From contig CALGOI010000382.1 of NCBI GenBank assembly GCA_937959065.1, forward strand, positions 1-25,162: DNA of 25,162 bases, read 5' to 3'. Below, piece after piece: positions 22,458-25,162 of the stretch; positions within the stretch are counted from its first letter, which is position 1; each line of letters starts with the position of its first letter. The notes below the pieces were generated by a model. That model ran no database searches. It saw only the letters and a program-made list of their open reading frames with translations, and was not told the DNA's origin. The translations under genes and the position numbers were made by a program. The stretch comes from an uncultured Ignavibacteriota bacterium (GTDB lineage Bacteria; Bacteroidota; Ignavibacteria; Tepidaquicellales; Tepidaquicellaceae).

Positions 22458-24018
22458 GATCTCCTCTATAAAGGAATCTAAAACCAATCCGCGAAAGTCA
22501 TTCGAGGATAAACCTCTTAAAGAGCTCGCCGATAACATCAAATCGATGGGAGTACTTCAGCCGATCTTAGTAAGACCTCTAAAGGCGGCTGGTAGACTAC
22601 CATCATATATGGAGCAATATGAGATTGTTGCCGGCGCTCGACGTTTCAGAGCTTCAAAACTTGCCGGCATAGAAACTATTCCAGCCCGGGTACAGGAGCT
22701 CACTGATGAGCAAGCTATGGAAATCCAGATCATAGAAAATCTTCAAAGAGTAGATATAAATCCTCTTGATGAAGCTGAAGGATTTCAAGCGCTCATTGAC
22801 ACAAAGAAATATAATGCAGATAGTTTGGCTGATAAAATCGGCAAATCAAAAGTGTATGTGTATCAAAGATTGAATCTCAACAATCTCTCAAAAGAAGCAA
22901 TGAAATTACTTGCTGAAGAAAAAATGACTGTTACCCACGCTATTATAATTTCCAGATTAAATAAAGAACAGCAAGCACAGGTACTGGAAGATCTATTGTT
23001 TGATTATGGTGATTCATTAGTAAGTATCAGCGAATTAAAGGATCAGATTGCCAGGAATATTTATATGTCATTAAACAAAGCTCCTTTTAGCAAAATTGAT
23101 GAAAACTTGAATCCAAAAATGGGAGCTTGTATAAATTGCAGATACAGGACCGGCTCCAATCCAAATCTATTTAATGATCTGGGTAAAGAAGATCACTGCC
23201 TTAATGCTGAATGCTATAAAGAAAAGATAAAGGCTGATATAAAAAGGAAATTTGAAAATGCAGAGGCTGAAGGTTATGAGCCTAAGTATATAAGTGATTA
23301 CTATTCATCAAACAAGAGTAATGATTACCCTGGTATGTTATTTAACTCAGGTTTTGAGGTAACAACAAAAAAGGGATGTAGTTCAGTCACTAAAGGTATT
23401 TACGTTGAAGGATTTAGTAAAATTGGTGGTGAGGTAGCCTTCATCTGCTGCAATCCAAAATGTAAAGTACATGGTAGTAGAATTTTTATATCTGGCGGAT
23501 CAAGTGGATCGAGTTCAGGAACAGATCTTAATAAGGAGTGGAGAGCTCGACAAAAAAGGGAAGCATTTAACCGAAAGGTTTCAGAACAAGCTGATATAAA
23601 AGTATTAAAGCTTTTAATGAATAAGAGCATTCTGCTTGATAAGAATGATTATATAGAGCTCCTGGAAGATATTTCATTTACTCTTGATGATAACGAATTA
23701 GCTGTAATACACGGCTGCCTGGACGCGAAAGACTATCAGAGTAGATTTACGGGCTCTAAAGGTAAATCTGCAATGCAAAGGTTTAGCTTAAAGCAGCTTC
23801 AAAAAATGGTTAAGGCTGTGATGGTAGCTAAAATGCACATTAACGATCAGATTAAAATATTAAAGCCTAAGGGTATTGACATAAAGCAGATTGAAAAAGA
23901 TACCCGCAAAGAATTAAAAGAAAAAGAAGAAAAACCTAAAAAGAAATCAACTACAAAAAAAGTTGTCAAGAAAAAAACAGTCAAGAAAAAGACTGCTGGT
24001 ACCAGAGGGAAAAAGTAA
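22429..24018 (+). CDS. ParB-like protein with zinc-finger and lysine-rich C-terminal half
   Basis: 529 aa. The N-terminal ParB/Spo0J domain carries GARRFRA (residues 69-75, CTP-binding box with Ala for the usual Glu) and ENLQR (103-107), followed by DINPLDEAEGFQALI and a helix-turn-helix (SLADKIGKSKVYVYQRLNLN). Instead of a normal dimerisation domain it continues with cysteine groups C234/C237/C257/C262 and a second cluster (CCNPKCKVHG), a Gly/Ser linker, a helical region and a lysine-rich tail (KKVVKKKTVKKKTAGTRGKK). There is no ParA gene beside it. In phages such proteins may act in regulation or DNA modification, not only partition. It spans far more than a partition ParB (about 300 aa). 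Confidence 0.82.
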   Translation: MDLKQFQLIKISSIKESKTNPRKSFEDKPLKELADNIKSMGVLQPILVRPLKAAGRLPSYMEQYEIVAGARRFRASKLAGIETIPARVQELTDEQAMEIQIIENLQRVDINPLDEAEGFQALIDTKKYNADSLADKIGKSKVYVYQRLNLNNLSKEAMKLLAEEKMTVTHAIIISRLNKEQQAQVLEDLLFDYGDSLVSISELKDQIARNIYMSLNKAPFSKIDENLNPKMGACINCRYRTGSNPNLFNDLGKEDHCLNAECYKEKIKADIKRKFENAEAEGYEPKYISDYYSSNKSNDYPGMLFNSGFEVTTKKGCSSVTKGIYVEGFSKIGGEVAFICCNPKCKVHGSRIFISGGSSGSSSGTDLNKEWRARQKREAFNRKVSEQADIKVLKLLMNKSILLDKNDYIELLEDISFTLDDNELAVIHGCLDAKDYQSRFTGSKGKSAMQRFSLKQLQKMVKAVMVAKMHINDQIKILKPKGIDIKQIEKDTRKELKEKEEKPKKKSTTKKVVKKKTVKKKTAGTRGKK

Positions 24019-24394
24019 TTTAACTGCTGCGGAGTACCTTAATCTTTCCGGAGGTACTCCTGCACGTTCTTCGAAATATAATAATAAGATCACTGAAAGA
24101 GACGGCTTTAAGTTTCATTCAAAGAAGGAAGCGGATTATTACAGTGAGCTCCTACTGAAGAAAAAAGCCGGAGCAATAAAAGATTTCACAATGCAAGGTA
24201 GGTTTTCACTTATACCGGCATTAAAAGGTAAGGAGAGGAATTACAGAGAAAAATATTACCTGGCTGATTTCATAGTAACTAATAATGATGGATCTGTGGA
24301 TGTGATCGACACTAAAGGAAAGAGAACAAAGGAATACCAGATTAAGAAACACTTGATGTATCAAATTCACAAAATCGAAATAATCGAGGTATGA
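23963..24394 (+). CDS. DUF1064 protein, putative PD-(D/E)XK nuclease
   Basis: About 143 aa. From residue 38 on it matches DUF1064: KYNNKITERDGFKFHSKKEA, DFTMQGRFSLIPALKG, YREKYYLADFIV, then VDVIDTKGKRTKEYQIKKHL. The E of SKKEA, the D of LADF and D-x-K of IDTKG could form a PD-(D/E)XK metal site, with Asp in the E position. This family is common in phage replication regions. The start is unsure: only a TTG at 23963, 56 bp inside the ParB-like gene, or other rare codons precede the domain. Ends by ATGA overlap with the next small gene. Confidence 0.78.
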   Translation: MSRKKQSRKRLLVPEGKSNLTAAEYLNLSGGTPARSSKYNNKITERDGFKFHSKKEADYYSELLLKKKAGAIKDFTMQGRFSLIPALKGKERNYREKYYLADFIVTNNDGSVDVIDTKGKRTKEYQIKKHLMYQIHKIEIIEV

Positions 24395-24592
24395 ACAAAT
24401 TTATTCACTCAAAATTACAGGAGGCTATAGAATAATGCTCAGAAAGCTATGGAGTACTACTTTGATAACGGTAAGGATGATGTAGGAAAAGAATTAAGGC
24501 TATTGATATTTGAAGCTTCGGACGTTCTCAATGATCCAAAAGTAAGTATTAATCAAATAACGAAGTACACACAAAAATTAAACCAATACTAA
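24391..24592 (+). pseudogene. Small gene with an apparent +1 frameshift
   Basis: ATG 24391 overlaps the DUF1064 stop (ATGA) and reads MNKFIHSKLQEAIE before TAA at 24433-24435. Dropping one T in GAATAATGCT joins this to an open frame that continues NAQKAMEYYFDNGKDDVGKE, then LRLLIFEASDVLNDPKVSIN and ends at 24592, giving a smooth 66-residue helical protein. Either this is a mutated gene or an assembly error, or two short products are made; the second part alone could start at ATG 24449 (47 aa). No family is recognised. Confidence 0.5.
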
Positions 24593-24593
24593 T

Positions 24594-24974
24594 ATGGAAA
24601 GCACTTATTTAGATCCAAACAGTGAGGACATAAATACCTGGGCATACATTGAGATCTTCGGACATGATTGTTTAGCCGGAAGGATTTCAACACGGAAATT
24701 AGGAACTGAAATTATGTTCCAGGTAGATGTTCCAAAGGGTGATACTGAATTTTCTCATTCAGAGTTCTTCAGTCCTAAATCTATTTTTTCAATTAAACCA
24801 ACAACAGAGGATTACTGCCGGCAATTTACAAAAGCAAGATCATCATTCAGCCGCCAGGTACTTCCTTATATTCCACAATCAAATCAATTAACCGCTCCTC
24901 AGAAATCAGAAAACGATCCGCCGGAATATGATCCAAATTCTGAAGGTGATGATGAGCCTTTTATAATAGATTAA
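24594..24974 (+). CDS. Conserved phage-type protein of unknown function
   Basis: 126 aa. The N-terminal part (WAYIEIFGHDCLAGRIS, FQVDVPKGD, FFSPKSIFSIKPTTEDYCRQ) matches a small beta-rich family I recall from many phages (pattern V-E-x-F/M-G-H-x-x-x-A-G-x-I, then a V-D-V-P block). No function is established for it. The tail is acidic and Pro/Asp-rich. Starts one base after the preceding frame's stop. Confidence 0.62.
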   Translation: MESTYLDPNSEDINTWAYIEIFGHDCLAGRISTRKLGTEIMFQVDVPKGDTEFSHSEFFSPKSIFSIKPTTEDYCRQFTKARSSFSRQVLPYIPQSNQLTAPQKSENDPPEYDPNSEGDDEPFIID

Positions 24975-24985
24975 ATATCAAAAAA

Positions 24986-25162
24986 ATGAAAAAATTATTT
25001 TATCTGTTTTTTATTGCCGCTATTATAGCAACCCTTCCGGGATGTAGTGAAGATCAGAACCCAATTATTCCTACAGCTTCGGATAAAATTGATGTACCTG
25101 ATACTGCCAGAGTACTCAGGATCAAGATTGATTTCTATGATTCTACCGGTACGATCTATTTA
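24986..25162 (+). CDS. Lipoprotein, N-terminal part (runs off the right edge)
   Basis: 59 codons open to the edge. Signal MKKLFYLFFIAAIIATLPGC with lipobox LPGC and lipidated C20, followed by SEDQNPIIPTASDKIDVPDT. A third element-encoded lipoprotein, here on the rightward strand. Function unknown. Confidence 0.65.
   Translation, partial: MKKLFYLFFIAAIIATLPGCSEDQNPIIPTASDKIDVPDTARVLRIKIDFYDSTGTIYL

Larger units (their letters stand above)
14957..25162. mobile_element. Integrated temperate-phage-like element, left part
   Basis: The left boundary is the tRNA-Phe 3' fragment; the right end is beyond the window. Support: dense small overlapping genes, an S24 repressor with divergent operator/promoter region, an early operon with recombination, ParB-like and DUF1064 genes, apparently more AT-rich sequence than the flank, and absence of the dispersed repeat families seen in 1-14956. 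No integrase, terminase, capsid or conjugation gene is visible, so prophage is favoured but satellite or integrative element is possible. Confidence 0.8.

Noticed and set aside
24391..24592. Programmed +1 frameshifting as the firm explanation
   Set aside because: The P-site codon GAA would re-pair poorly with AAT after slippage, unlike the CTT slip in prfB; kept only as one possibility.
1..25162. CRISPR arrays, complete insertion sequences, rRNA genes
   Set aside because: No regularly spaced repeats, no transposase frame with terminal inverted repeats and no rRNA sequence were seen.

Overview
The window looks like a chromosome segment of a free-living Bacteroidota/Ignavibacteriota-type bacterium, most like class Ignavibacteria. 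This rests on a type IX secretion C-terminal sorting domain with the 'YPNPFNPTT' signature (13669-14952), a secreted FG-GAP-type protein, a TAnnTTTG-type promoter box, weak Shine-Dalgarno sequences on many genes, and many short dispersed palindromic repeats. The taxonomic call is an inference from family signatures.

Chromosomal part (1-14956). It starts with the N-terminal part of a secreted FG-GAP-type protein on the minus strand, which carries a palindromic repeat in frame just after its signal peptide. Next are a seven-PAS membrane histidine kinase (881-4780), a PhnB-like VOC protein and an SDR/DUF2867 fusion. A bacterial non-homologous end-joining set follows: LigD with polymerase-phosphoesterase-ligase order (7043-9373) and Ku (10786-11640). 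They are separated by a FlaR-like P-loop kinase and repeat-rich spacers, and Ku is followed closely by a TPR protein. Then come a hicBA toxin-antitoxin pair, a convergent alpha/beta hydrolase, and the T9SS-exported protein. Copies of several short repeat families fill the intergenic gaps.

Mobile element (14957 to beyond the right edge). Five bases after the T9SS gene lies a 47-nt 3' half of a tRNA-Phe(GAA) gene on the minus strand with no D-arm or 5' acceptor strand. This is the usual scar of an element integrated into a tRNA gene. To its right the DNA appears more AT-rich and is packed with small overlapping genes laid out like a temperate phage or similar element. A LexA/CI-type S24 repressor (18271-18930) is divergent from an early operon. 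Two matching 20-bp operator-like palindromes and a good rightward promoter lie between them.

The leftward, repressor-proximal operon (18930 to 15065) encodes mostly membrane proteins and lipoproteins: a membrane-anchored coiled coil, a broken adhesin-E-like gene with two nonsense codons, a membrane KTSC-domain protein, a two-TM protein, two lipoproteins and a zinc-ribbon membrane protein. It could be a lysogenic-conversion or superinfection-exclusion module. The rightward operon encodes a ribbon-helix-helix candidate, small zinc-finger proteins, a Rad52-like annealing-protein candidate, a ParB-like protein with a zinc-finger C-terminal half, a DUF1064 putative nuclease, a frameshifted small gene and a lipoprotein cut by the window edge. 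No integrase or virion structural gene is visible, so phage, satellite or integrative element cannot be separated from this window alone.
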